Shown here: piece by piece, positions 1 to 9,139 of the stretch
Position numbering within the stretch: position 1 is the stretch's first letter
Layout: every line of letters begins with the position of its first letter
Assembly: GCF_010726645.1 (NCBI RefSeq)
Contig: NZ_AP022563.1
Coordinates: 2,046,001 to 2,110,000, forward strand
Direction of reading: 5' to 3'
Length of the DNA: 64,000 bases
From: Mycolicibacterium duvalii
GTDB taxonomy: Bacteria; Actinomycetota; Actinomycetes; Mycobacteriales; Mycobacteriaceae
Translations under genes and position numbers: made by a program
Notes under the pieces: generated by a model
What the model was told of the DNA's origin: nothing
Databases searched by the model: none
The model's input: only the letters and a program-made list of their open reading frames with translations

Positions 1-1
1 C

Positions 2-400
2 GGCGTCAACCTCACCTACAAGCTGCATCCGCCGGTGTTGAAGGCGCTGGGCCGCAAGAAGAAGATCGGCATGCGGCCCGCCAGCCACGGCGCATTGCGG
101 GCCCTCGCCAAGGGCCGCGTCCTGCGTGGCACCTGGCTGGACCCGTTCGGCCACACCCGCATGCGGCGCCTCGAGCGTGCGTTGCTCATCCACTACCAGG
201 ACATGGTGGGTGACCTCGTCGCGAACCTCTCTGCAGAGTCGTATGACACCGCGGTCGCCGCGGCATCCGCCCCCGACCTGGTGCGCGGCTATGAGGACGT
301 CAAGCTGCGCAACGTTCGGCTGTATCTGCAGCGCCTAGGCGAGCTGGGACGGGACGTTTCGACGCCGGCCACCCTGGCATCGCCGGACGACTCCGAGTGA
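2..400 (+). CDS. Indolepyruvate ferredoxin oxidoreductase-like protein, C-terminal part (5' end outside window)
   Basis: The open frame enters from the left edge and ends at the TGA at 398-400, giving about 132 C-terminal residues. The segment TYKLHPPVLKALG, a run RGTWLDPFGHTRMRRLER and the ending RGYEDVKLRNVRLY match the conserved tail of single-chain indolepyruvate:ferredoxin oxidoreductases. These cytoplasmic TPP/Fe-S enzymes oxidatively decarboxylate aryl-pyruvates to aryl-acyl-CoA. Only the C-terminal domain is visible, so catalytic motifs cannot be checked. Whether it belongs to the catabolic cluster or is simply its left neighbour is unknown. Confidence 0.75.
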   Translation, partial: GVNLTYKLHPPVLKALGRKKKIGMRPASHGALRALAKGRVLRGTWLDPFGHTRMRRLERALLIHYQDMVGDLVANLSAESYDTAVAAASAPDLVRGYEDVKLRNVRLYLQRLGELGRDVSTPATLASPDDSE

Positions 401-651
401 GCCGACGCAAACGGCACGGGGCCGGCGCGAAACATGCGCCAGCGCACACAGCACACGTGTAACGTGATTTGTTCGATGTGTTCCAGGAAAGTCCGCTCGG
501 CGAGTTCATCCGCCGTCCACTCCCGATACCGCTCCCAGGGCCTCGGGACCGCGGCTCCGTGCCCGCACCTGGGCAACGCCGTCACCGGTCGAAGTCAATC
601 GATCCCGGCGTCCTTGCACTGCGCCGGCCCAGCACACACCGAGGAGTTCAT
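401..651 (+). promoter_or_regulatory. Promoter region of the first Rieske-like gene, with operator and gene fossil
   Basis: This gap has no gene of its own. It contains a copy of the 27-bp operator-like motif at 459-485. The last ~60 bases (about 589-651) resemble the 3' end of the Rieske-subunit gene that finishes at 2962. The relic reads KSIDPGVLALRRPSTH where the intact gene ends KSVDPGVRALRRARTH, and the downstream GAGGAG ribosome-binding site is shared. This is best explained by duplication of a Rieske-subunit/oxygenase gene pair followed by loss of most of one copy. Confidence 0.6.
459..485 (+). promoter_or_regulatory. 27-bp operator-like motif, site 1
   Basis: The sequence reads GTAACG-TGATT-TGTTCG followed by ATGTGTTCCA. 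It fits the layout seen at six other promoters in the window (half-site, 5-bp spacer, inverted half-site, then a third direct half-site TGTCT/TGTTC). It lies 167 bp upstream of the GTG start at 652. The first half-site is the weakest of the set. Confidence 0.5.
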
Positions 652-1668
652 GTGACAACCGCTGCCCCGCAACGCACCACGCCACCGTCACGCTTTCATC
701 CTGGCGGGTTCGCCCTGCGCGATACCTGGTTCCCGCTCGTACACACCCAACACGTCAGGCGACGGCCACTCCGGCGCGCCATGCACGGTGAACCGGTCGT
801 CCTGTGGCGTGACGGGGCACAGGTACGCGCCACCGAGGATATGCCCGGCACTGCGCCCCAGCACCGGCGCCAAGGTGAATTGACCGGTGGCACAGGCAAC
901 TACATCACGCACGAACGCTACGGCTACACATGGCTCTGGTACGGCGACCCGCTCAGCGCGTCGCCCGACCTCATTCCCCATGTGCCGCACCTGCCTGCCG
1001 ATGGGATGGCGAAATGGTTCCAGCGTTCGCTGACATTCGACTGCAGCTACGAGCTGGTCGCCGAGAACCTCCTGGATCTCACTCACGCGGACTTCCTGCA
1101 CTCCACGCTCACCGGCGACTCACTGTCCGAGGACGACATCGTGGAGGTGGAATCGACCTCGGAAGTCGTCACCATGATTCGCACCGCCCACGGTAGGCCG
1201 ATCCCCGACGCGCAGAAAGCGATGGCCAAGGGCGCGACCAAGCAGAACATCCGTGTAGTGACGGTGACACACGTGCGCAGCGGCGTCTGCGTGCTGCACG
1301 GTGACTTCAACCCCGGCATGTCCATGCGGATGCTGCATCCGTGCAATCCCGAAACACCGACGCGCACACGGACACCGGTGACCTACAACCCCTCCTACAT
1401 GCCGACCATCGGGCGCATGCTGTTTCCCTTCGCCACTCACATCGTCGGTAGGCAGGACAACTGGGCAGTGCGCAAGCAGAACGCGAACTATCTGGACGCC
1501 GGGGCCGACCGCGACCTCAGTTCCCGATTCGACAAGGCCGGTCTGCGTTACCGCAAGGTCTATGCCGCGCTCGTGGCACGCCAACAGTCCGGCGACCACT
1601 CGTATCTCGACGACGGAGATCCGGGCCGAGACATCACCGAAGCGCTCGGTATCAATACCCGCGCGTGA
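652..1668 (+). CDS. Rieske-oxygenase catalytic subunit lacking the Rieske cluster ligands (copy 1)
   Basis: A 338-residue relative of VanA/PobA-type aromatic-ring oxygenases. The N-terminal fold begins normally (ALRDTWFPLVHT, VVLWRDG). The block that should hold CxH and CxxH is deleted: ATEDMPGTAPQHRRQGELTGG runs straight into the HERYGYTWLWYGDP strand. The catalytic domain keeps N139, bridging D142, H145 and H150 (NLLDLTHADFLH) and a likely third ligand D269 (GRQDNWAVRKQ). It therefore probably binds mononuclear iron but cannot hold a [2Fe-2S] cluster, and must receive electrons from a partner, presumably the next gene product. The start was taken as GTG at 652, because the paralogue at 2972 starts at the same residue after the same GAGGAG site. 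An upstream in-frame ATG at 469 would add relic sequence. Confidence 0.88.
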   Translation: MTTAAPQRTTPPSRFHPGGFALRDTWFPLVHTQHVRRRPLRRAMHGEPVVLWRDGAQVRATEDMPGTAPQHRRQGELTGGTGNYITHERYGYTWLWYGDPLSASPDLIPHVPHLPADGMAKWFQRSLTFDCSYELVAENLLDLTHADFLHSTLTGDSLSEDDIVEVESTSEVVTMIRTAHGRPIPDAQKAMAKGATKQNIRVVTVTHVRSGVCVLHGDFNPGMSMRMLHPCNPETPTRTRTPVTYNPSYMPTIGRMLFPFATHIVGRQDNWAVRKQNANYLDAGADRDLSSRFDKAGLRYRKVYAALVARQQSGDHSYLDDGDPGRDITEALGINTRA

Positions 1669-1719
1669 CAGGCGCCGAGCCGCGGCCGGCTCTACCGCCC
1701 TGCCAACAATGAAGCGTGT

Positions 1720-1746
1720 TGAACAGATTTTGTTGATTGTGTCTTG
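1720..1746 (+). promoter_or_regulatory. 27-bp operator-like motif, site 2
   Basis: TGAACA-GATTT-TGTTGA followed by TTGTGTCTTG, 83 bp upstream of the ATG at 1829. Its presence between the first and second Rieske-like genes suggests that the second gene has its own promoter and is not only read through from 652. Confidence 0.55.
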
Positions 1747-1828
1747 TTTGTCGGTGCTGTCGATGTTAGTTTCGTGACACCGGAAACGGTGCGTCAGCAG
1801 GGCAGCAGGAAAGGTATCGAACCGTCAC

Positions 1829-2962
1829 ATGACCACGGCCGAAGAATCGCCGCGAACCCTCCGAGTCTCGCCGCGCGCAGCCGCACCAGGCGAATCAGAC
1901 CCGTCCCCGTTCGGGTTGCCGAGCGGCTGGTGGCCAGTCGCGCACAGCGACGAAGTGCATCAGCATCCCGGGGCGTTCCGCCTGGGCACCAGGGCACTCG
2001 CGGTATACCGGGACCTGACCGGCACAGTCCGCGCGGTCGAGGACCGGTGTCCGCACCGGCGGCTGCCGCTGTCGATGGGCCGCCTGACCGAGGACGGCTC
2101 CATTCAATGCCCTTACCACGGATGGAGTTTCGACGGTGCGACGGGACGTTGCACCGCAATCCCCAACCTGAGCGCCGACGAACGCATCCCGAACGGAATC
2201 AAGGTGGCGGCCTTCTCCGCCGCCGAGAACGTCGCCGAGCTCCTCGGCTACGGATTGCGGACCTCCAAGCTGGCACCGCCGGTCGGCGCGGCCACGGGTG
2301 AAGAACCCGAGGTAGGCACCACCATGTACGACGCCCTGATCTATGGCGGCATGGTTTTCGTGTGGACCGGCTCCGAGCCCTCGACAGAGCGCTCCGAAGC
2401 ACCGAAGCCGACTCCGACCGACAGCACTGCCATCACCGGCACCGTGGAAGTCCGCTCACCACACGCCTCGGTCGCGGAAGCAGTGCTGCTGAATCCCGGG
2501 GCGGTGCTCGGCCTGGGTGCCTTCCTGGGCTCCGGCGACGAACTGTGCTCCCCGACGGTTCGCCGTAAGGACGGCGTCATCACCGTGCAACGGGAGCGCT
2601 ACGCCTACAACCTGCCCCGGCTTTCGACCTTCGAGCCGGTCAGCAAGCGGGAGCTCACCTCGACGATCAGCACAGTTGCGGACACCGGTTTCACCCGTGT
2701 CGACGTAGCCACCGGCCGCTGGACACCCGCATGCCAGGTTTTCATCGGACTGACGCCCATCGACACCCACCGCACCGTCGTGCGCTGGCGCATGTCGTTG
2801 CAGGGACCTCAGCAACGCCTCAGCGCGGTCGGCGCCAAGGCATGGTCCACCAGCCGCCGACTGGCCAGACGAACCGCCGACTCGGCTGAAACGGTGGCGG
2901 ACTCGATGCCGAAATCAGTCGACCCCGGCGTGCGCGCACTGCGCCGGGCCCGGACACACTGA
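1829..2962 (+). CDS. Rieske protein of the same family lacking the mononuclear-iron site
   Basis: A 377-residue protein with an intact Rieske domain: C74-P-H76 (EDRCPHRRLPLSMG) and C94-PY-H97 (QCPYHGWSF). In the C-terminal half, the place where family members have N-x2-D-x2-H-x4-H reads AEAVLLNPGAVLGLGAF. No histidine or aspartate ligand is left there, and no third ligand motif is visible later. It looks like a dedicated electron-transfer subunit built on an oxygenase scaffold. In normal homotrimers the Rieske centre of one chain feeds the iron of the neighbouring chain, so a mixed ring with the proteins at 652 and 2972 is structurally plausible. ATG start with a purine-rich site (GCAGGAAAGG) upstream. 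The stop lies nine bases before the next gene. Confidence 0.88.
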   Translation: MTTAEESPRTLRVSPRAAAPGESDPSPFGLPSGWWPVAHSDEVHQHPGAFRLGTRALAVYRDLTGTVRAVEDRCPHRRLPLSMGRLTEDGSIQCPYHGWSFDGATGRCTAIPNLSADERIPNGIKVAAFSAAENVAELLGYGLRTSKLAPPVGAATGEEPEVGTTMYDALIYGGMVFVWTGSEPSTERSEAPKPTPTDSTAITGTVEVRSPHASVAEAVLLNPGAVLGLGAFLGSGDELCSPTVRRKDGVITVQRERYAYNLPRLSTFEPVSKRELTSTISTVADTGFTRVDVATGRWTPACQVFIGLTPIDTHRTVVRWRMSLQGPQQRLSAVGAKAWSTSRRLARRTADSAETVADSMPKSVDPGVRALRRARTH

Positions 2963-2971
2963 GGAGCTCAT

Positions 2972-3988
2972 ATGACAACCGCTGCCCCACAACGCACGAA
3001 GGCGCCGTCACGGTTCCATCCTGGCGGGTTCGCGTTGCGCGACACCTGGTTCCCACTCGTACACACGCAACACGTCGGACGACGGCCGCTGCGCCGCGCG
3101 ATACACGGCGCCCCCGTTATCTTCTGGCGCGACGGAGCCCGGGTACGCGCTACCGAAGACATGCCTGACACACCGCCACAGTTCCGACGTCAGGGTGAAT
3201 TAACCGGCGGGAGTGGCGATTACATCACCCACGAGCGCTACGGCTACACCTGGGTCTGGTACGGCGACCCCCGCAATGCATCGATCGACCTCATCCCGCA
3301 GGTCCCCCATCTGCCGATCGAGGGAATGCCGAAGCGCTTCCAGAAGACCGTGGTGTTCGACTGCACCTACGAGCTGGTTGCCGAGAATCTCCTGGATCTG
3401 ACCCACGCGGACTTCCTGCACTCCAAGCTCACCGGCGACTCATTGTCCGAGGACGACGTCGTGGAGGTGGAGTCCACCTCGGAAGTGGTCACGATGATCC
3501 GCACCGCACATGGTCGGCCCATCCCGGACGCACAGAAGGCGATGGCCAAGGGCGCCACCACACAGAACATTCGCGTAGTCACCGTGACCCACGTGCGCAG
3601 CGGGCTTTGTGTGCTGCACGGTGACTTCAACCCGGGAATGTCGATGCGGATGCTGCACCCGTGCAATCCCGAAACGGCCACCCGGACCCGTACCCCGGTG
3701 ACCTACAACCCGATGTACCTGCCCTCCATCGCTCGGCAGTTGTTCTCCCACACATCGCATATCGTCGGCAGGCAGGACAACTGGGCGGTGCGCAAACAGA
3801 ACGCGAACTACCTGGAGGCCGGCGACGACCGCGACCTCAGTTCGCGCTTCGACAAGGCCGGGTTGCGCTATCGCAAACTGTATTCCGCGCTTGTCGAGCG
3901 TCAAAAGTCGGGAGACTACTCATACCTGGCCGACGGCGACCCCGGTCGCGACGTCAGCGAAGCACTCGGCCTCAATTCTCGCGCGTGA
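2972..3988 (+). CDS. Rieske-oxygenase catalytic subunit lacking the Rieske cluster ligands (copy 2)
   Basis: A 338-residue close paralogue of the protein at 652, equal in length and collinear. It has the same deletion of the cluster-binding loops (TEDMPDTPPQFRRQGELTGG) and the same N139, D142, H145, H150 set. Both copies are intact and share the deletion, so the loss is ancestral and under selection rather than recent decay. Differences lie mostly in the substrate-facing parts (for example KRFQKTVVFD against KWFQRSLTFD), which may give different regiospecificity. ATG start after GAGGAGCTCAT. The gene is nearly abutted by the Rieske-subunit gene upstream and followed after 20 bases by an amidohydrolase. 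Confidence 0.88.
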   Translation: MTTAAPQRTKAPSRFHPGGFALRDTWFPLVHTQHVGRRPLRRAIHGAPVIFWRDGARVRATEDMPDTPPQFRRQGELTGGSGDYITHERYGYTWVWYGDPRNASIDLIPQVPHLPIEGMPKRFQKTVVFDCTYELVAENLLDLTHADFLHSKLTGDSLSEDDVVEVESTSEVVTMIRTAHGRPIPDAQKAMAKGATTQNIRVVTVTHVRSGLCVLHGDFNPGMSMRMLHPCNPETATRTRTPVTYNPMYLPSIARQLFSHTSHIVGRQDNWAVRKQNANYLEAGDDRDLSSRFDKAGLRYRKLYSALVERQKSGDYSYLADGDPGRDVSEALGLNSRA

Positions 3989-4008
3989 CAAACCATTAGG
4001 AGGCTAAA

Positions 4009-5142
4009 ATGCCCTTGCAGGATTACATGAAACTCGTCTCGGTCGACGATCATCTGATCGAGCATCCCCGGGTCTGGCTCGACCGACTTCCCAAGTCCGA
4101 CCACGAAATGGGTCCCCGGATCATCGAACGGGAAGATGGCCGCCAAGTGTGGACCTATCAGGGTACCGTCTACCCCAACATCGGACTCAATGCCGTCGCC
4201 GGCAAGGATCCGCGCGAATGGGGTTGGGATCCGGTGCGTTTCGACCAGATGATGCCCGGGTGTTACGACTCGAGCGCCCGCCTGCTCGACATGGACCTCG
4301 ACGGGGTGCACACCGGCATGGCCTTCCCGTCATTTCCCAAGTTCGCCGGCACGCTGTTCCTCGAGGGCGCCGACCGCGACCTCGCATTGCGCTGTGTGCA
4401 GGCGTACAACGACTATCACATCGACGAATGGTCCGCGGCCGACCCAGATCGACTGCCCCCGATCGTGATCATGCCGGTCTGGGACGTCGACTTGTGCGTG
4501 GCTGAGCTGCACCGCACCGCGGCGAAGGGCGCCAAGGGGGTGAGCTTCGTCGAGAGCCCGACCCCGCTGGACTTGCCGTCCTTCCACACCGACTACTGGG
4601 ATCCGTTCTTCAGCGCGGCCGAGGAGATCGACATCCCGCTGATGATGCACTTCGGCACGTCGGGCACCCGTCCGTTCACCGCGCCGGATGCGCCCGAGGC
4701 GACGTTCATCGCGCTGATGGGCCTCAACTCGATGCAGTCGATGATCAATCTCTGCTTCTCCCCGGTGTTCCACAACCACCCGAACCTCAAGATCGTGCTG
4801 GCCGAAGGCGGCATCGGCTGGATGCCGTGGATGCTGGAACGTGCCGACATGACCTGGGAGCGGCAACGGTTCTGGCAGCCCATCAATCAGGAGGTACGGC
4901 CGTCGGAACTGTTCCGGCGCAACATCTGGGGCTGCTTCATCGTCGACAGCACCGGCATCGGACTGCGCCACGACATCGGTCTGGATCGCATTCTGTGGGA
5001 GTGCGACTTCCCGCACTCGGACTCGATGTGGCCCAACAGCCGGAAGATCCTGGCCGATTCGGTCCGTCACGTTCCGGACAACGAGGTTCATGCGATCGCG
5101 GAGCTCAACGCCCGCGAGCTGTTCCACCTCAAGCCGGCATAG
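4009..5142 (+). CDS. Amidohydrolase-family metal-dependent hydrolase (ACMSD-like)
   Basis: A 377-residue TIM-barrel hydrolase of the amidohydrolase-2 group. Members hydrolyse or decarboxylate ring-cleavage products and related acids. Visible features are the N-terminal VSVDDHLIEHP segment, MMHFGTSG in the middle, LAEGGIGWMPWMLER, and the C-terminal CDFPHSDSMWPNSR that supplies the catalytic aspartate region. It has an ideal ribosome-binding site (AGGAGG) and follows the Rieske-like trio in the same operon. A close paralogue lies at 54317-55516. Both paralogues sit beside a small coiled-coil gene. The exact reaction is unknown. Confidence 0.85.
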   Translation: MPLQDYMKLVSVDDHLIEHPRVWLDRLPKSDHEMGPRIIEREDGRQVWTYQGTVYPNIGLNAVAGKDPREWGWDPVRFDQMMPGCYDSSARLLDMDLDGVHTGMAFPSFPKFAGTLFLEGADRDLALRCVQAYNDYHIDEWSAADPDRLPPIVIMPVWDVDLCVAELHRTAAKGAKGVSFVESPTPLDLPSFHTDYWDPFFSAAEEIDIPLMMHFGTSGTRPFTAPDAPEATFIALMGLNSMQSMINLCFSPVFHNHPNLKIVLAEGGIGWMPWMLERADMTWERQRFWQPINQEVRPSELFRRNIWGCFIVDSTGIGLRHDIGLDRILWECDFPHSDSMWPNSRKILADSVRHVPDNEVHAIAELNARELFHLKPA

Positions 5143-5144
5143 TC

Positions 5145-5378
5145 ATGTCCGCTGCGGAGACGCCCGGCGACGAGGTCATCGAACACGACCCCGTCGCCGA
5201 GGAAAACGATCTGCTCACCACGCTGGAGGCCAACGCCCGGGTGCGCGAGCTGGTGCGTGACATCCGGCGCGAGATCGCCGAGCTGAGCGCCGGCGGCGCA
5301 GGCGATCTCGAGTTGGCCCAACTGTACGAGAAGCTCGCACAAGCCGAAGCCGCGCTGTCGCGCTACCCGTCCGGTTGA
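5145..5378 (+). CDS. Small acidic coiled-coil protein paired with the amidohydrolase
   Basis: A 77-residue protein starting at the ATG two bases after the amidohydrolase stop, so translation is probably coupled. The acidic N-terminus is followed by NDLLTTLEANARVR and a long charged helix ending in KLAQAEAALSRYPSG. I do not recognise a named family. The gene at 55640, next to the other copy of this amidohydrolase, encodes a protein with a similar plan (HDLLTFGEAGERLR, then a charged helix). The repeated association suggests a subunit or activator of this amidohydrolase class. Confidence 0.65.
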   Translation: MSAAETPGDEVIEHDPVAEENDLLTTLEANARVRELVRDIRREIAELSAGGAGDLELAQLYEKLAQAEAALSRYPSG

Positions 5379-5433
5379 TGACGAACCCACCGTCACCGCA
5401 ATGGCCGGGCGCGGCAGGCGGGTAGTCCAAACC

Positions 5434-6627
<1,194 letters not shown>

Positions 6628-6716
6628 TCATCTCGTTCGATGGTGCGACGAAATCGAGCGTAGGCAGCTCTGCTGCACAACATTCGAGTTTCACCGAAGA
6701 ATACGCTGACGCTCTC

Positions 6717-7553
6717 CTACAGGGCGGCGCCGGCGTCGACCGTCAACTGCAGCCCGGTGACATAACGGGATTCGTCGGAGGCCAGGTAGACGACCGCGTG
6801 CGACACATCGGCGGGGTCGACATAGGGAATGGGCATGGCCTGGATGGTCCCGAACGCGTCCATCACGTCCTCGGTGACGGGATGCTCCAGATCGGGGCGG
6901 AACAGCCGGTACATCCCATCGTTGTGCAGCATGTCGGTGTTGCAGTTGGTGGGGTGCACCGCGTTGACGCGGATCTTTTGTGGCGCGAGCTGTTTCGCGA
7001 GCGCCTTGGTGTACTGCACGATCATGGTCTTGGCGAGGGCATAACCCGCGCCGCCAGGTCCGGACGCGGGGTTGTCCACCGCACCCCGGATCGCCGCGAC
7101 AGAACCGGTCGCGATCAGCGATGCCCCCTCGGGCAGGTGCGGTATGGCGGCGCTGAATGTGTTGACGACACCGACGAAGTCGACATCGAAGCTGTCGACG
7201 AACGTCTGGGCTGTGCCGTCCGCACCCAACGGTGCGATACCCGCATTGGCGACCACGACGTCCAGGCCGCCGAGCTCTGAAACTGCCAGCGCGACAGCCT
7301 GTTCCAAGGCCTTCCGATCGCGCACGTCACCGCGCAGGATCACCGCGCGGCGTTCCAGCTTCTCCACCTGCCGCGCGGTCTGATCCAGGTCTTCGACGGT
7401 GGCGAGCGGGTACCGGGTGGTGGGGATGTCAGCACACAGATCCACCAGCATCACATCGGCGCCCTCGCGCGCCAGATGCACAGCGTGACTACGGCCCTGG
7501 CCGCGTGCGGCGCCGGTCACGAGTGCCACTTTGCCGGCCAAGCGTCCTGACAT
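6717..7553 (-). CDS. Mycofactocin-coupled type SDR oxidoreductase
   Basis: A 278-residue short-chain dehydrogenase with the nucleotide motif TGAARGQGRSHA, NAG (VANAGIAPLG) and active-site YALAK. The extended insertion (DLCADIPTTRYPLATVEDL) is typical of the SDR group associated with the redox peptide mycofactocin. In that group NAD(H) is held tightly and re-oxidised by mycofactocin. It probably oxidises an alcohol produced by the downstream P450. ATG start with GAGGAG eight bases upstream. It is divergent from the aldehyde dehydrogenase, with an operator-like palindrome between them. A paralogue lies at 46022. Confidence 0.88.
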   Translation of the reverse strand: MSGRLAGKVALVTGAARGQGRSHAVHLAREGADVMLVDLCADIPTTRYPLATVEDLDQTARQVEKLERRAVILRGDVRDRKALEQAVALAVSELGGLDVVVANAGIAPLGADGTAQTFVDSFDVDFVGVVNTFSAAIPHLPEGASLIATGSVAAIRGAVDNPASGPGGAGYALAKTMIVQYTKALAKQLAPQKIRVNAVHPTNCNTDMLHNDGMYRLFRPDLEHPVTEDVMDAFGTIQAMPIPYVDPADVSHAVVYLASDESRYVTGLQLTVDAGAAL

Positions 7554-7594
7554 TGTTCAACTCCTCATCGAGAACCGATACGATGTGCTCAGAC

Positions 7595-7611
7595 TAGACA
7601 GTTTTTGTCTC
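7595..7611. promoter_or_regulatory. Operator-like palindrome between SDR and aldehyde dehydrogenase genes
   Basis: TAGACA-GTTTT-TGTCTC is an inverted repeat with a 5-bp spacer, the same core as the 27-bp motif found elsewhere, but the third half-site is not convincing. It lies midway in the 92-bp divergent promoter region between 7553 and 7646, so one bound repressor could control both directions. Confidence 0.5.
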
Positions 7612-7645
7612 AATTGCACCATCTTCGACACCCGGAGGAACCGGT

Positions 7646-9100
7646 ATGCGCACCGATCTGTTCATCGACGGCGAGTGGTGCCGGGGCGGTCACGGCACCG
7701 CGCTGGCCGTGCAGAATCCGGCCACCGAGGAGATTTTCGCGCACACTGAGCAGGCATCGAAAGCCGACGCAGATCAGGCCATTTCGGCAGCGCGCCGGGC
7801 CTTCGACGAAGGGCCGTGGCCCCGACTGCCGGACGCCGAGCGACGCGCACTGATGGGGGCGTTCGTCGAAGCGGTGGCCGCGCGATCCGACCGGCTCATC
7901 GACCTCGCGGTTGCCGAGGCCGGCGCCACAGTTCAGCTCGCCCGGAGCGGTCAGGTCGGCGTGCCCCTGGTGCACCTGCGCGACCTGGTCGACCGGGTGA
8001 TGCCGACCTTCCCCACCAGGCAGCCGCAGGCGCCGACCTTCGGGCTCGGCATCGGACAGGGCGTGGTGCTACGCGAACCGACCGGTGTGGTCTCGGCCAT
8101 CACCGCGTTCAACTACCCGACCCTGCTCAACCTGTTCAAGGTCGGTCCGGCGCTGGCGGCCGGGTGCACGGTCGTGCTGCGGCCATCGCCGTTGACACCG
8201 CTGTCGGCGCTCATCCTCGGCGAAGCCGCGCTGGAGGCGGGCTTGCCCGCCGGCGTGCTGAACATCGTGACCGGTGACATCGATGTGTCCAACCTGCTGA
8301 CCACCGACCCCAGGGTGGACATGGTGTCCTTCACGGGCTCGGACGTGGTCGGCAAACAGATTCTCGCGCAGGCGGCTTCGACGGTGAAGAAGGTGGTCCT
8401 CGAACTCGGCGGCAAGTCGGTGAACATTGTGACGCCCGATGCCGATCTCGACGCCGCCGCCGCGCACGCGGTGCTCAACTTCACCCGGCACGCCGGTCAG
8501 GGCTGCGCGGCATTCACCCGGATCCTGGCCCACCACGACATCCACCACGACCTCGTCGAACGGATGCTGGCGCGGCTGGAGACCATCGTGGTCGGCGATC
8601 CGTCCGATGAAGCCACCGAGATGGGGCCGCTGATCAGCGAGCGTCAGCGAGATCGGGTGTTGTCCTATGTCGAGCTCGGTCAGTCCGAAGGCGCAAAGCT
8701 GGCGTTCGGCGGCAGTCCCACCAAGGGACGGCCACGCGGCTACTACGTGGACCCGGCACTTTTCGTGGGCGGCCACAATTCGATGCGCGTGGCCCGTGAG
8801 GAGATCTTCGGTCCGGTCGGTGTGGTCATCAGTTACCGCAGCGACGACGAGGCCGTCGCCATCGCCAACGACTCGCCCTACGGTCTGTCGGGTTCGGTGT
8901 GGGCCGGCGATCCGTCGCACGGATACGACATCGCGACCCGGCTGCGCACCGGGATGGTGCACATCAACGGTGTTGGTGGCGGACCCAATCCGCACAGCCC
9001 ATTCGGCGGCTACAAGCACAGCGGCATCGGACGCGAGTGGGGTGAAGCGGGCTATGCCGAATACTTCGAGACCAAGAGTGTGAACTGGCCTGCGGGTTAG
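7646..9100 (+). CDS. NAD(P)-dependent aldehyde dehydrogenase
   Basis: A 484-residue aldehyde dehydrogenase. It shows FNYPTLLNLFKVGPALAAG (N-terminal cofactor domain), FTGSDVVGKQI, the general-base glutamate in LELGGKS, the catalytic cysteine in GQGCAAFTR and the C-terminal EEIFGPVGVV. It would oxidise an aldehyde, plausibly the product of P450 and SDR action on a methyl or side-chain carbon, to the acid. ATG start after GGAGGAACCGGT. It stands alone on the plus strand, divergent from the SDR and convergent with a TetR gene. Confidence 0.93.
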   Translation: MRTDLFIDGEWCRGGHGTALAVQNPATEEIFAHTEQASKADADQAISAARRAFDEGPWPRLPDAERRALMGAFVEAVAARSDRLIDLAVAEAGATVQLARSGQVGVPLVHLRDLVDRVMPTFPTRQPQAPTFGLGIGQGVVLREPTGVVSAITAFNYPTLLNLFKVGPALAAGCTVVLRPSPLTPLSALILGEAALEAGLPAGVLNIVTGDIDVSNLLTTDPRVDMVSFTGSDVVGKQILAQAASTVKKVVLELGGKSVNIVTPDADLDAAAAHAVLNFTRHAGQGCAAFTRILAHHDIHHDLVERMLARLETIVVGDPSDEATEMGPLISERQRDRVLSYVELGQSEGAKLAFGGSPTKGRPRGYYVDPALFVGGHNSMRVAREEIFGPVGVVISYRSDDEAVAIANDSPYGLSGSVWAGDPSHGYDIATRLRTGMVHINGVGGGPNPHSPFGGYKHSGIGREWGEAGYAEYFETKSVNWPAG

Positions 9101-9139
9101 CATCGAGCGGGAACACGCGCGCTCGCAGGAAGAAGGGCC

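Noticed and set aside
469..651. Upstream ATG giving a 399-residue first Rieske-like protein
   Set aside because: The extra 61 residues are promoter and duplicated 3'-end relic. The paralogue begins at the residue matching the GTG at 652 with the same ribosome-binding site.
652..1668. Treating the cluster-less oxygenases as decayed pseudogenes
   Set aside because: Both copies are intact, share the same internal deletion and keep all mononuclear-iron residues, which argues for selection rather than decay.
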